A program made the translations under genes and the position numbers. Positions 44,884 to 54,474 of a stretch of DNA of 64,000 bases are shown in pieces (the first letter of the stretch is position 1; the number at the start of each line of letters is the position of its first letter). The notes below the pieces were generated by a model that was not told where the DNA came from, did not search any database, and saw only the letters and a program-made list of their open reading frames with translations. The DNA comes from Pedobacter sp. BMA (GTDB taxonomy: Bacteria > Bacteroidota > Bacteroidia > Sphingobacteriales > Sphingobacteriaceae), in contig NZ_LECU01000004.1 of the NCBI RefSeq assembly GCF_001027745.1, forward strand, positions 1 to 64,000, given 5' to 3'.

Positions 44884-46785
44884 TTAATAAGCTCTCTGAT
44901 TGTTTCCTTCTTTCCAGTTAATGAAAGCTTTATTTACTACTTTATTTCCACCTGGCGTTGGATAATTTCCGGAGAAATACCAGTCGCCTTTATTTTTAGG
45001 ACAAGCTTCGTGAAGGTTCTCCAGGCTCTGGTAAATCACCTCTACTTCTGCTACAGTGCCTTTAGGTGTAATGATCTGTGCAATCTTCGCTGAAATTTCT
45101 TCAGGCGTAAATGGTGCATAGATCTCTTTCACATGGTTGACGATCTCCTCTTTAGGCAATAACAATGAGGCCTTACATTTGGTGTAAACATCCTCAATTA
45201 CCTGCCACATGCCACGCTCAGTAAGTAACTGAATTGCGGCATCAAAGGCTACAAATTGTCCCATTCTACTCATATCGATCCCATAACAATCCGGATAACG
45301 AATCTGAGGTGCAGAAGAAACGATAATAATTTTCTTTGGATGCAGGCGATCGACAATTTTAATGATACTCTGCTTTAAAGTTGTACCACGAACAATTGAA
45401 TCATCCAATGCCACCAATGTATCTTTATGATTATTGATGATACCGTAAGTAGTATCATAAACGTGTGCAACCATTTCACTACGGTCAGCATCCTGAGTAA
45501 TGAACGTACGAAGCTTTACATCTTTTACAGCAAGCTTTTCAACACGCGGCGCCATTGATAGCAGCTCTTCCAGCTGTTCATCACTGAGCTCTTCTTTTTT
45601 ATGTAAAAGAATATCCTTCTGATGCCTGCGAACATATTGGTTCACCCCATCCACCATTCCAAAAAAGGCCACTTCTGCCGTGTTTGGAATAAATGAAAAC
45701 ACCGTATTCTTCAGATCGTAATTAACCGTTTGAAGGATTTTTTCCGTTAGTAATCTACCCAATTGCTTACGCTCACGGTAAATTTCCACGTCACTTCCTT
45801 TAGAGAAGTAAATGCGTTCAAATGAACATGATAATCTTTCGGTAGGCTCACGGAATTGTTCCATGCTCACCTCACCCGTTTTCTTGATGATTAAAGCATG
45901 TCCCGGATCAATTTCCTTAACATCTTTAAACTGAATATTAAATGCGGTTTGCAATGCCGGTCTTTCTGACGCAGCGACTACAATCTCATCATCATAATAG
46001 TAATAAGCAGGACGAATACCTGCCGGATCACGCATAATGAACGAATCGCCATTACCAACCATACCGCAAATCGAGTATCCACCATCCCATGTTTTAGCCG
46101 AACGGCGAAGGATGTTGGCAATATCTAAATGCTCAGAAATTTTCTGGGTAATCGCCACATTGTCGTGCCCTTCTTTTTTATACTGATCAAACAGATCCTG
46201 ATTTTCATCATCCAGGAAGTGACCGATTTTCTCCAGCACGGTTACCGTATCCGCTTTTTCTTTAGGATGCTGACCCAATTCATACAATTGCTCAAGCAAT
46301 TCGTCTACATTAGTCATGTTGAAGTTACCGGCAATAACCAGGTTACGTGTCATCCAGTTGTTTTGCCTTAAGAAAGGGTGGCAGTTCTCGATGCTGTTTT
46401 TGCCGTGGGTGCCATAACGCAAATGGCCCAATAACACTTCGCCGATAAAGCTTACGTTGTCTTTGAGCCATTCTGTATCCTGCATTAATTCAGGCGTATT
46501 TTCCTGTATATCTACAAATTTGTTCTGAACATATTCGAAGATATCTGCAACTGCATTCGAAGCCATGCTCCGGTAGCGGCTAATGTACCTACTGCCGGGT
46601 TTCATATCCAGCTTAATGGTGGCAATACCCGCGCCATCCTGGCCCCGGTTATGCTGTTTTTCCATTAAAAGATATAATTTGTTAAGGCCGTAAAGTGCTG
46701 TACCGTACTTTTGCTGGTAGTAAGAAAGTGGTTTTAACAGGCGAATAAAAGCGATTCCGCATTCGTGTTTTATCTGATCACTCAT
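44884..46785 (-). CDS. purF: Amidophosphoribosyltransferase-type protein, long Bacteroidota form
   Basis: First committed step of purine synthesis in the family: PRPP plus glutamine gives phosphoribosylamine. Length 633 residues, longer than the usual 470-510. The start MSDQIKHECGIAF puts the nucleophile Cys9 after a short propeptide, as in the B. subtilis enzyme. QHNRGQDGAGIAT is the glutaminase loop and VALDDSIVRGTTL the PRPP loop. Extra segments at about 160-235 and 380-420 account for the length. The ATG at 46785 is used; the upstream TTG is part of the -7 box TAACTTTG. A more distantly related role cannot be excluded for the long form. Confidence 0.87.
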   Translation of the reverse strand: MSDQIKHECGIAFIRLLKPLSYYQQKYGTALYGLNKLYLLMEKQHNRGQDGAGIATIKLDMKPGSRYISRYRSMASNAVADIFEYVQNKFVDIQENTPELMQDTEWLKDNVSFIGEVLLGHLRYGTHGKNSIENCHPFLRQNNWMTRNLVIAGNFNMTNVDELLEQLYELGQHPKEKADTVTVLEKIGHFLDDENQDLFDQYKKEGHDNVAITQKISEHLDIANILRRSAKTWDGGYSICGMVGNGDSFIMRDPAGIRPAYYYYDDEIVVAASERPALQTAFNIQFKDVKEIDPGHALIIKKTGEVSMEQFREPTERLSCSFERIYFSKGSDVEIYRERKQLGRLLTEKILQTVNYDLKNTVFSFIPNTAEVAFFGMVDGVNQYVRRHQKDILLHKKEELSDEQLEELLSMAPRVEKLAVKDVKLRTFITQDADRSEMVAHVYDTTYGIINNHKDTLVALDDSIVRGTTLKQSIIKIVDRLHPKKIIIVSSAPQIRYPDCYGIDMSRMGQFVAFDAAIQLLTERGMWQVIEDVYTKCKASLLLPKEEIVNHVKEIYAPFTPEEISAKIAQIITPKGTVAEVEVIYQSLENLHEACPKNKGDWYFSGNYPTPGGNKVVNKAFINWKEGNNQRAY

Positions 46786-46803
46786 TGTGTGGGTTTGAAG
46801 CCG

Positions 46804-46811
46804 CAAAGTTA
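46804..46811 (-). promoter_or_regulatory. -7 element of purF
   Basis: TAACTTTG on the minus strand, 18 bases before the ATG. Confidence 0.55.
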
Positions 46812-47061
46812 TCCTTTTAAAGCATCACTACCTAAACAAAAATACTTTCTTTTGTCAGGTTGAGGTTAATTTGGTAATGTCTCTATCGGCATCATAGCTA
46901 AGCTTATCGTTACCCTGAGCAGAAAATCACTACAAATTTGCATGTAAAAAGAATCAATAATATTGGATATTGCTATTTTTTTATAGCAATTTTAAGGGAT
47001 ATTTGCTCTGATGATAGAGCAGTATAGACAACTTGAACTTAAGATCTAAACTGAAACTTCG

Positions 47062-47877
47062 CTACATTTTTCCCGACTTCAGTTCTTCACCAAAAAAGAT
47101 AGAAGCCCTTTCGTCGAACGTTTGTGGATCGCCGCTGGTGTAGAAAGCCCGTGTACCGCCTCTGCCCAGTTTACCTTCCATCTCCGGGTGTCTTTCCAGG
47201 TAGCTAACTAAACTGGTGGCAACGATTTCTCCCTGCGTTAAAATGTTAATATAATCAGGAAAGACAGTTTTGAGTTTAGGCAACAATAAGGGATAATGTG
47301 TGCAGGCCAGTAACACGCAGTCGATCGCTTCCGATTGCTGCATCAACTGATCACAGTATTCATTGATAAAAAAATCAGCACCCGACTGAAGGTGTTCATT
47401 GTTCTCGATCAAAGGAACCCACATTGGGCAGCTTTGCTGATGAACCTTAATATCAGAAAAAAACTTATTAATTTCCAGCAGATAGGATTGCGAATTAATC
47501 GTCCCCCGCGTACCCATCACTCCAACAGTTTTATTGGCGGTAAAATCCCCTATCACCTCTGCAGTTGGGCGGATGACACCCAGCACACGTTTACCTGGAT
47601 ACTTGAATGGTAAATCCTTCTGCTGGATGGTTCTCAAGGCTTTCGCAGAGGCGGTATTACAAGCCAAAATAACGAGTTCACAACCTTGCGCAAACAGCCA
47701 TTCCACGCATTCTAAAGTGTATCTATAAATGGTATCGAAAGAATGATCTCCATAAGGTGAACGAGCGTTATCGCCAAGATATATATAGTTATACTGTGGC
47801 AGGCGATCGGCAATTGACCGGAATACGGTTAATCCGCCGTAGCCTGAATCGAAAATACCTATCGGAGTGTTCATCAT
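47062..47877 (-). CDS. murI: Glutamate racemase MurI
   Basis: Makes D-glutamate for peptidoglycan (271 residues). IGIFDSGYGGLTVFRS is the N-terminal signature with the first Asp. The two catalytic cysteines are in VILACNTASA and VLLACTHYPLL. The ATGs at 47877 and 47874 are both possible. It is the last gene of the envelope operon, but a terminator lies just upstream, so it may also depend on its own promoter. Confidence 0.94.
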   Translation of the reverse strand: MMNTPIGIFDSGYGGLTVFRSIADRLPQYNYIYLGDNARSPYGDHSFDTIYRYTLECVEWLFAQGCELVILACNTASAKALRTIQQKDLPFKYPGKRVLGVIRPTAEVIGDFTANKTVGVMGTRGTINSQSYLLEINKFFSDIKVHQQSCPMWVPLIENNEHLQSGADFFINEYCDQLMQQSEAIDCVLLACTHYPLLLPKLKTVFPDYINILTQGEIVATSLVSYLERHPEMEGKLGRGGTRAFYTSGDPQTFDERASIFFGEELKSGKM

Positions 47878-47884
47878 GTATTCA

Positions 47885-47919
47885 ACAAAAAAGCGGAACT
47901 AAGTTAAACTTAATTCCGC
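47885..47919 (-). terminator. Terminator between ompH and murI
   Basis: GCGGAA (47893-47898) and TTCCGC (47914-47919), with inner TAAGTT/AACTTA pairing across one mismatch, then six T on the minus strand. It ends 8 bases before the murI ATG, so murI is probably read through or separately promoted. Confidence 0.8.
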
Positions 47920-47970
47920 AATTTCTTTAATCTTATACCGGAAGCGTATCTTTCCCGGTTAAACTTAATA

Positions 47971-48552
47971 CTATTTTTTAGGTGCAGCAGCTGCTGGTTT
48001 TGCAGTTGCAGAAATGCCTAATTTAGTTTTAACTGCTCCGGTAATGTCTTCGCCACCATCCCAGAAAACCAGGTTATTACCACCTTGACCGTTAGCGATA
48101 TCGAATACATATGCTAAGCCTTTTTCTTTAGCTACAGCTGAAATTGCAGTTGCAACTTTAGCCTGGATTGGTTGAAATAATTCACCTTGTTTAGTACCTA
48201 CATCCTGAGATGCTTTAGTACGTGCATCGGTGATGCGTTTTTCAAGATCCTGTAAAGCCTGACCAGCAGCTTGTAATTCTTTACCAACCTGCTCTTTGTT
48301 AGCTTCACTTAAAGTTTTTTCCTTCGCCTGGGCTGCAGTTAATTGTGTTTGATATTCTTTAATCATGGCATCAATCTCTGCTTGTTTGGTTTTACCCAAA
48401 GTCTCTAATGTACCTTGAGCCGCTTTTGCTTCAGGAAGGTTAGCAAAAACATCTTCCGAATTAATGTGGCCTAACTTCTGTTGCGCACTTGCCATATTCG
48501 CTGTAAACAATAACCCTGCTGCTACAAAGAATACGTTAATTAACTTTCTCAT
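47971..48552 (-). CDS. OmpH/Skp family periplasmic chaperone 1
   Basis: A 193-residue periplasmic chaperone for outer-membrane proteins. Signal peptide 1-23 (ANMASAQQ). KLGHINSEDVFANLPEAKAA opens the beta core, followed by a long charged coiled coil (about 45-115) and FDIANGQGG in the returning core. An Ala/Pro/Lys tail ends the protein. It is the second of two tandem paralogues downstream of bamA, its client-handling partner. Confidence 0.9.
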   Translation of the reverse strand: MRKLINVFFVAAGLLFTANMASAQQKLGHINSEDVFANLPEAKAAQGTLETLGKTKQAEIDAMIKEYQTQLTAAQAKEKTLSEANKEQVGKELQAAGQALQDLEKRITDARTKASQDVGTKQGELFQPIQAKVATAISAVAKEKGLAYVFDIANGQGGNNLVFWDGGEDITGAVKTKLGISATAKPAAAAPKK

Positions 48553-48615
48553 CGTTCTATTTTACTTTTTTATTTTTTTTAATTTATTTTTCCCGAAATC
48601 AAGGACGCGAATATA

Positions 48616-49149
48616 CTAATTATTTGCAGTCCCTGGTTTATAGCCTAATTTCACAATTACGTCGTTACTTACGTCGTAACTGCTGCTGGCGTAAATCATC
48701 ATGGTAGCTTCGCTGCTCTTGTCAAAAATGAAGTCCAGATACTTTGCTTTTGCAATTTGTTTCACCGCATCAGCAACCTTGTCCTGAATAGGCTTAATCA
48801 GTTTTATCCTGCTTTGAAAAAGGTCACCGTCAGGACCAAACTTAGAACGTTGAAATTCTTTTGCCTGTTTTTCTTTCTCGATGATTTCATTCTCACGACG
48901 CTTACGCATATCGTCAGTTAATAAAACCTGATCTGCCTGATAAGCTTTATACATGCGATCAATCTCCGAGAAGTTTTGATCTGCCTGCTGCTGCCATTGT
49001 TTAGAAGCAACATCCAGCTGGCTTAAAGCCGATTTATATTCTGGCAAATGTTTCAGAATATACTCTGTATCTACATAAGCAAACTTCTGGGCAAATGCGC
49101 CAAACGAAGTGCAAATTAGAAATGCAATTAAAAGATATTTTTTCATCAA
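48616..49149 (-). CDS. OmpH/Skp family periplasmic chaperone 2
   Basis: Paralogue (177 residues). Signal peptide 1-20 (FGAFAQK). FAYVDTEYILKHLPEYKSAL is the first core block, then a coiled coil (about 45-110) and LDFIFDKSSEATMMIY. It directly follows bamA and precedes the other ompH gene. Two skp copies after bamA is usual in Bacteroidota. ATG 49149 or 49146. Confidence 0.9.
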   Translation of the reverse strand: MMKKYLLIAFLICTSFGAFAQKFAYVDTEYILKHLPEYKSALSQLDVASKQWQQQADQNFSEIDRMYKAYQADQVLLTDDMRKRRENEIIEKEKQAKEFQRSKFGPDGDLFQSRIKLIKPIQDKVADAVKQIAKAKYLDFIFDKSSEATMMIYASSSYDVSNDVIVKLGYKPGTANN

Positions 49150-49174
49150 GTTTAATATTTGTTTTTTAAAGGTG

Positions 49175-49234
49175 ATGAAGCTATCACGATTTTGTATTGT
49201 TTTTTGTTGGTAGGGAAAATCGTGATGGTTTCAT
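49175..49234 (-). repeat. 19-bp-arm hairpin between bamA and ompH
   Basis: ATGAAGCTATCACGATTTT (49175-49193) pairs with AAAATCGTGATGGTTTCAT (49216-49234) over 19 positions with two wobbles and a 22-base loop. There is no T-tract after it on the minus strand. As RNA it would be a long stable stem within the bamA-ompH message; a role in mRNA processing or translation control is a guess. Confidence 0.75.
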
Positions 49235-49333
49235 GTGTGTGTTAATGATATAGTTTATAATAACCTAAGCTTCCTTTAAACTCTTCTTGCAATGTTTTAT
49301 TGCATAATTAGGTATTTTTTTATTCTTTATCAA

Positions 49334-51874
49334 TTAAAATCCACCTAATTGTTGTGCGATACTAAAGTGAAACTGACCTTTGTTCGCATCAGACAAACCA
49401 GGGATGGCATCAAAACCATAACCATAATCAATACCCAGTAATCCAAATATCGGTAAAAAGATTCTTGCACCTACACCAACTGATCTCCTGATGTTAAATG
49501 GATTGTAATCACTAAACCTGTTCCAGGTATTACCACCTTCAGCAAATGCCAGTACGAAAGCGGTAGCTTGCTGACTTGCAATAACCGGGTAACGTGCCTC
49601 CAATACATATTTGGTATAAATCGGGCTACCTGATTGTTGTGCAACAGTCGGATTTGATCCTACCGGAATAACAGTATTATTGGCATAACCACGCATTGCA
49701 ATCAACTCTGATCCCTGCAAAAAGTCGAATCCCTGCATACCATCACCACCCAGTTTGAAACGTTCGAATGCCGATTGACCAACTGCTTTGTTATACTGAC
49801 CCAGAAAACCGAATTGAGCCTGAGCCTTGATAACTAAATTACCCACAACGCGTTGGTACCATTGCGAATCGAATTTCCATTTGTGGTATTCGGTGAAACG
49901 ATATTTCTCCTTATCTGATGCAGTAGCGTAATTCGTCTTATTAAACAACGAGTATGGAGGCGTCGCCTGAACCGTGAAACGCAGGAATGAACCCGATTTC
50001 GGGAAGATAGGCGAATCCCTTGAATCGCGGCTAATCTCCTGTGATAAGTTTAAATTGTAAGATGTACCCGTGTTGAACAAATAACCAGAATAATTATTCA
50101 GGATGTATTGTTGCAGGTTAACGGCATGGGTTAACTGGAAATAGTTATCCGGCCAGTTCAGTCTTCTACCTAAACTTACAGTAACACCATTTAAACGAAT
50201 CTTCTGATACTGATTACTTGCTTCATCATAACCATTAGATTGCAATGAGGTAAATGCACTTACACCAAAGCTTACCGGTTTTTCACCACCAAACCATGGT
50301 TGTGAGAATGAGAAACTGTACGACTGATAGTATTTACCATTCGTTTGTCCACGTAAGCTTAATTTCTGTCCGTCACCTTTTGGTAGCGGCTTGTAGGCTT
50401 TTAAATTGAATAAGTTACGTAATGAGAAGTTATTGAAGGTTAAACCCAATGTACCGATAATACGGCCACCACCAAAACCACCCGAAAGTTCAATCTGGTC
50501 TGAAGGTTTCTCTTCTACAGCATACTCAATGTCTACCGTTCCATCTGCCGGATTAGGGCGTGGTGTAGGTACCGTTTTAGATTCATCAAAGTTACCCAGC
50601 TGACCAATCTCACGAATGGTACGGATCAAATCACTTTTGTTGAACTTCTGTCCCGGTTTAGTACGGATCTCACGCAATACTACTTTATCATTGGTAATGG
50701 TATTTCCTTTTAAGGTAATGCGGTTGTTGGTAAACTGCGGACCTTCATACATCCTTAACTCCACATCAACAGTATCGCCACGAATGGTTTTAACCGGATC
50801 AATGTTGAATGTTAAGTAACCATTATCAGTATACAAACTGTTAATATCGCCACCGTTCTCACCACCACCGTTTAATTTTTTGTTCAGTCTCTCTTCGCTG
50901 TATATATCACCTCTTTCCAGGGTTAATACTTTATTCAGAATACTATCCGGGTAAATTGCATTTCCAGCCCAGCTTACCGAACCTACATAATACTTTTTAC
51001 CTTCATAAAGATCCATTTTGATGCTTACCTTTTTCTCGTTGTACTGGTAAACACTATCTTTAATCAGCTCAGCATCCAGGTAACCTTTTTCCTGCATCTT
51101 GCCGATCATTTTTACCTTATTCTCTTCATACTTCTCCTTAGAGAATTTTCCGGAACCCCAGAAACGCCACCAGGCAAATTGCTTAGGGTTTTTAAGGAAT
51201 TTCCTAAGCTTTGCTGATTTGAAGTCTTTATTTCCCGTGAAGTCAATATGCCTTACTTTAACCCTCGAACCCTTGTCGATATAAGTTTCCAGCACCACGC
51301 TGTTTTCAGCATTGGCATCTTTACGGGTTTTATAATCAATTTTAGTAAAGAAGAAACCTTTATCCAGCATATATTTCTTAATGATGGCAGAAGTTGTATT
51401 ATACAGGTTATCGTTTACGATTTTACCTGTTTTATCATTTAACTTTTCCTGAATAGCAGTTCTTTGCGATTTACCTATTCCTTTTAATTCTATTGAAGTC
51501 AAACGAGGACGTTCAACAACTTCAATTTCGAAATACACTGAATCCTGTACAAACTTCTCGATGTTAATTTTTACATCGTCAAATAAGCCTTGCGCCCAAA
51601 GGGTTTTGATCGCATCAGAAGTCGCCTCTCCCGGAAGCACTACCTTATCGCCTTTAGTTAACTTTGATAAGGTAATCAGCACCTCTTTATCAAGGTATTG
51701 TGTACCTGTAACCGTTGTACCACCAATAATATATTCTTTTGGACTAAAATAATCGAGATCTAAGCCTCCAACCTTTAGGGATGGGGTTGCCGGAGCCTGA
51801 CCTTGTGGACGTATTTGAGCAAAGGCCGGAGCGGCTAAAACTAGTAGGATTAAAACTTGAAATATTCTTTTCAT
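49334..51874 (-). CDS. bamA: Outer membrane protein assembly factor BamA
   Basis: Omp85-family core of the BAM complex (846 residues). Signal peptide 1-20 (AAPAFAQ). Five POTRA-like domains follow over about 40-460, and the C-terminal 16-strand barrel runs from about 470. The barrel carries PISGS-like features such as EARYPVIASQQATAFVL and GVGARIFLPIFGLLGIDYGY, and ends FSIAQQLGGF with terminal Phe. The start ATG 51874 is chosen since it opens the signal peptide; the longer frame to 51901 does not. It lies after uppS and before two skp genes. Confidence 0.96.
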   Translation of the reverse strand: MKRIFQVLILLVLAAPAFAQIRPQGQAPATPSLKVGGLDLDYFSPKEYIIGGTTVTGTQYLDKEVLITLSKLTKGDKVVLPGEATSDAIKTLWAQGLFDDVKINIEKFVQDSVYFEIEVVERPRLTSIELKGIGKSQRTAIQEKLNDKTGKIVNDNLYNTTSAIIKKYMLDKGFFFTKIDYKTRKDANAENSVVLETYIDKGSRVKVRHIDFTGNKDFKSAKLRKFLKNPKQFAWWRFWGSGKFSKEKYEENKVKMIGKMQEKGYLDAELIKDSVYQYNEKKVSIKMDLYEGKKYYVGSVSWAGNAIYPDSILNKVLTLERGDIYSEERLNKKLNGGGENGGDINSLYTDNGYLTFNIDPVKTIRGDTVDVELRMYEGPQFTNNRITLKGNTITNDKVVLREIRTKPGQKFNKSDLIRTIREIGQLGNFDESKTVPTPRPNPADGTVDIEYAVEEKPSDQIELSGGFGGGRIIGTLGLTFNNFSLRNLFNLKAYKPLPKGDGQKLSLRGQTNGKYYQSYSFSFSQPWFGGEKPVSFGVSAFTSLQSNGYDEASNQYQKIRLNGVTVSLGRRLNWPDNYFQLTHAVNLQQYILNNYSGYLFNTGTSYNLNLSQEISRDSRDSPIFPKSGSFLRFTVQATPPYSLFNKTNYATASDKEKYRFTEYHKWKFDSQWYQRVVGNLVIKAQAQFGFLGQYNKAVGQSAFERFKLGGDGMQGFDFLQGSELIAMRGYANNTVIPVGSNPTVAQQSGSPIYTKYVLEARYPVIASQQATAFVLAFAEGGNTWNRFSDYNPFNIRRSVGVGARIFLPIFGLLGIDYGYGFDAIPGLSDANKGQFHFSIAQQLGGF

Positions 51875-52024
51875 TAAAATAATTTGTTCAGTAATGACCA
51901 CAATTTTCGGTTACTGAAAGCGGAAATCATTACGCTTTTCATTCTCCTTGTTATGGTTACATTTATCGTATAAAAGTGCAGCTAAGTTAGTTTAAAGGCT
52001 TGTTAAAAAGTGTTAAAAGAAAAA

Positions 52025-52765
52025 TTAGTTTAATTGCTCACTAATTTTGCCAAATCTGCGCTCACGTTTTTGGAAGTCTACAATGGCCTCAAATAGATTT
52101 TCTCTTCTGAAATCCGGCCATAAAACATCGGTAAAATAAAATTCGGTATAAGCCATTTGCCAAAGCAAATAATTGCTGATGCGGTGTTCACCACTGGTCC
52201 TGATCATCAGTTCAGGATCAGGTAAATTAACAGTGGTTAACTTTGATGAAAACAAGGTTTCATCGATATCATCGATTGATAAGGATTCGTCTTTAACTGC
52301 CGCAGCGATTTTCTTGGTCGCCTCCAGAATTTCCCACTTCGAGCTATAGCTTAACGCCAAAGTAAGGGTGCACTTTACATTATGTGCCGTTTTGGCCATG
52401 GCTTCATTTAAATCATCAATACACTCCTGGGGTAAAGAGGCAATGTTGCCAATGGCATTAAGCTTAATATTATTCTTGTTGAGGGTTTCAGTTTCGCGGT
52501 TAATCGTAGAAATGAGAATCTGCATCAGTGCATCTACTTCTTCTTTAGGTCGGTTCCAGTTCTCTGTCGAAAAAGCATAAAGTGTTAAGTATTCTATGCC
52601 TGCTTCTACACAGCCTTCCACAATATCTTTCACCGAAAGTACGCCCTGTTCGTGTCCGAAAATCCTTACTTTGCCCTGGCCTTTTGCCCATCTACCGTTA
52701 CCATCCATAATGATGGCAATGTGTTTTGGCAGGCGACTATAGTCTATTTGTTCTTTAAATCCCAT
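52025..52765 (-). CDS. uppS: Undecaprenyl diphosphate synthase (isoprenyl transferase)
   Basis: cis-Prenyltransferase that makes the C55 lipid carrier for peptidoglycan and other envelope polymers (246 residues). Catalytic Asp21 is in AIIMDGNGRWAKG. Also present are SVKDIVEGCVEAGIEYLTLYAFSTENWNRP and the C-terminal PELMIRTSGEHRISNYLLWQ in the family's RxxxRxSxF-like region. It is placed immediately upstream of bamA. Confidence 0.96.
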   Translation of the reverse strand: MGFKEQIDYSRLPKHIAIIMDGNGRWAKGQGKVRIFGHEQGVLSVKDIVEGCVEAGIEYLTLYAFSTENWNRPKEEVDALMQILISTINRETETLNKNNIKLNAIGNIASLPQECIDDLNEAMAKTAHNVKCTLTLALSYSSKWEILEATKKIAAAVKDESLSIDDIDETLFSSKLTTVNLPDPELMIRTSGEHRISNYLLWQMAYTEFYFTDVLWPDFRRENLFEAIVDFQKRERRFGKISEQLN

Positions 52766-52784
52766 TAATTATGTCAAAATCAGC

Positions 52785-53582
52785 TTAAAAGGAATAGCAT
52801 TTTGAGGTTACAAAGGTAAAAGATATGCCAACACTAACAAATAGATAAGTGTCCCTTTTTCTAAAATCTCCTCTTTGTGTTCCAGGGGCACCTATTTGGT
52901 TGATAGATGGATCAGATAAATTGAGCTGTTTATCCCCGCTATACAAGATAACAGGCCTATCCGGATATCGTCCGCTTACGTCATCAATATAGTCGGTCAT
53001 GGCTGTTCTGTAACCAATTTCGATAAAAACACTCCAGGTATCTTTATAATTATAGCGCAAACCAACACCATACGGGATGGTGAGCACCACATTACCGTAA
53101 CCATTTTCCTGTCCTTCTGTAGCGAGCCGGTCTAAACGGTACTTGTCTCCATCAAATTTTACTGTTGGCTTGAAAATCACAAAGCCCGCCCCAGTAAAAA
53201 GATACGGCGTAAACTGCCGTGTTCCGCCACCAAGATTAAAATTGAAAAAGTTGAAGTCAATGAGTGCACTCAGCTCGCTTAACGATGTCTTGAATGCCAG
53301 GTTCCTTTCGCGGAACTGCTCATTATCTGATTTGGCATCCCTGGCCTGTATTTGTCCGTAATTATAGTTGAGCCGAACGCCCAGGTACTGATTAAAATTT
53401 CGCTTGGCATAAGCACCTGCAGAAAAGCCGCTGATTTGTAAAGGATTATTCTGATTAAGGTCGCCCATGTATCCTGCTCCGCCACCCATTAATCCCAATT
53501 CCCAGGTCCCTTCCTGTGCGCGGGAAATTTCACCGCCCAAGGTAAAACAGAGGATGATTAACAGGAGTTTTTTTAGCGTCAT
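52785..53582 (-). CDS. DUF6089 family outer-membrane protein (PorG-like)
   Basis: Exported 265-residue beta-rich protein. Signal peptide 1-22 (GEISRAQ). LGLMGGGAGYMGDLNQ and PYLFTGAGFVIFKPTVKFDG are features of the DUF6089 family, some members of which are called PorG, a type IX secretion outer-membrane component. The C-terminus is a barrel-like strand (SVGISFTFV), then KCYSF. It sits between nadK and uppS-bamA, as often in Bacteroidota. Starts three bases before the end of nadK's successor gap (coupled). Confidence 0.75.
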   Translation of the reverse strand: MTLKKLLLIILCFTLGGEISRAQEGTWELGLMGGGAGYMGDLNQNNPLQISGFSAGAYAKRNFNQYLGVRLNYNYGQIQARDAKSDNEQFRERNLAFKTSLSELSALIDFNFFNFNLGGGTRQFTPYLFTGAGFVIFKPTVKFDGDKYRLDRLATEGQENGYGNVVLTIPYGVGLRYNYKDTWSVFIEIGYRTAMTDYIDDVSGRYPDRPVILYSGDKQLNLSDPSINQIGAPGTQRGDFRKRDTYLFVSVGISFTFVTSKCYSF

Positions 53583-53584
53583 AC

Positions 53585-54466
53585 TTAGTAGTTACGGGTA
53601 TCGATTCCCCATAATAATTTATTCCTTAACGTGTTTAGGTACGTTTCATTGTTAAGGCGAATCAGATTTATACAAAAGTCGGCTTTTTTGATGGATATTT
53701 TAACAGAGCGTTCTACGGTAACAGTCCGGCTATCACACGATACCAGAAACTTAGATTCCCTCGCTTCCACTTCAAATGACAAGGTATTATCATCCGGTAA
53801 AACCACCGGACGCACATTCAGGTTATGCGGTGCAATTGGTGTCACCACAAAGTTTTCTGAATCCGGGTATATTATCGGTCCGCCACAACTCAGTGAATAT
53901 GCGGTAGAACCCGTTGGGGTAGCTATAATTAGTCCGTCAGCCCAGTAGGAGTTGATGAATTCCCCGTTCATGGAGGCGTGAATAATCATCATTGCCGAAT
54001 TATCCCTTCTGTGAATGGTAATGTCATTTAAGGCAAAGTTTTCCTCACCGAAAAGACCGTTATCCGATTCAAGAATCAATAGAGAGCGGCTGTCAAGCGT
54101 ATATTCGCCGCTAATCAATGCATGAAGCGCAGAGCTGATTTCGTTTTTATTGATACTGGCCAGAAATCCGAGTCGCCCAAAGTTAATCCCGATGACAGGA
54201 ATACCTGAGTTTCGGATCAGCGAAAGGGTATCTAGTAAAGTACCATCGCCCCCTAAACTTAAAAGCACATCGGCGTGGTCTTTTAACTCTTTATGGTTGT
54301 GGAAAATAACTGTATTTGCCGGAAGGTGGATTTTACCATGTAAAGAGGTTTTGAATTTTGAATACAGCAGGGGCTGGATATCATGTGCCTCCAGCTGGTC
54401 AAAAACCTCCTGAACGTAAGGCAAAACCGTATCGTTAAAGTCTCTTCCGTAAATTGCAATCCTCAT
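53585..54466 (-). CDS. nadK: NAD kinase
   Basis: Phosphorylates NAD to NADP (293 residues). SLGGDGTLLDT carries the GGDGT motif with the catalytic Asp. NFGRLGFLA and the Asn/Glu region ALNDITIHR follow; GTSTAY-like TPTGSTAYSLSCGGPI is the second conserved block. It belongs to the envelope operon by position and strand, with 8 bases before the upstream CBS gene's stop. Confidence 0.95.
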   Translation of the reverse strand: MRIAIYGRDFNDTVLPYVQEVFDQLEAHDIQPLLYSKFKTSLHGKIHLPANTVIFHNHKELKDHADVLLSLGGDGTLLDTLSLIRNSGIPVIGINFGRLGFLASINKNEISSALHALISGEYTLDSRSLLILESDNGLFGEENFALNDITIHRRDNSAMMIIHASMNGEFINSYWADGLIIATPTGSTAYSLSCGGPIIYPDSENFVVTPIAPHNLNVRPVVLPDDNTLSFEVEARESKFLVSCDSRTVTVERSVKISIKKADFCINLIRLNNETYLNTLRNKLLWGIDTRNY

Positions 54467-54474
54467 AGTTTGGT

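Noticed and set aside
46961..47020. Small AT hairpins (TTGCTAT...ATAGCAA and GCTCT...AGAGC) between purF and murI
   Set aside because: Short arms, no proper T-tract after them on the strand that would need it; likely chance in AT-rich DNA.
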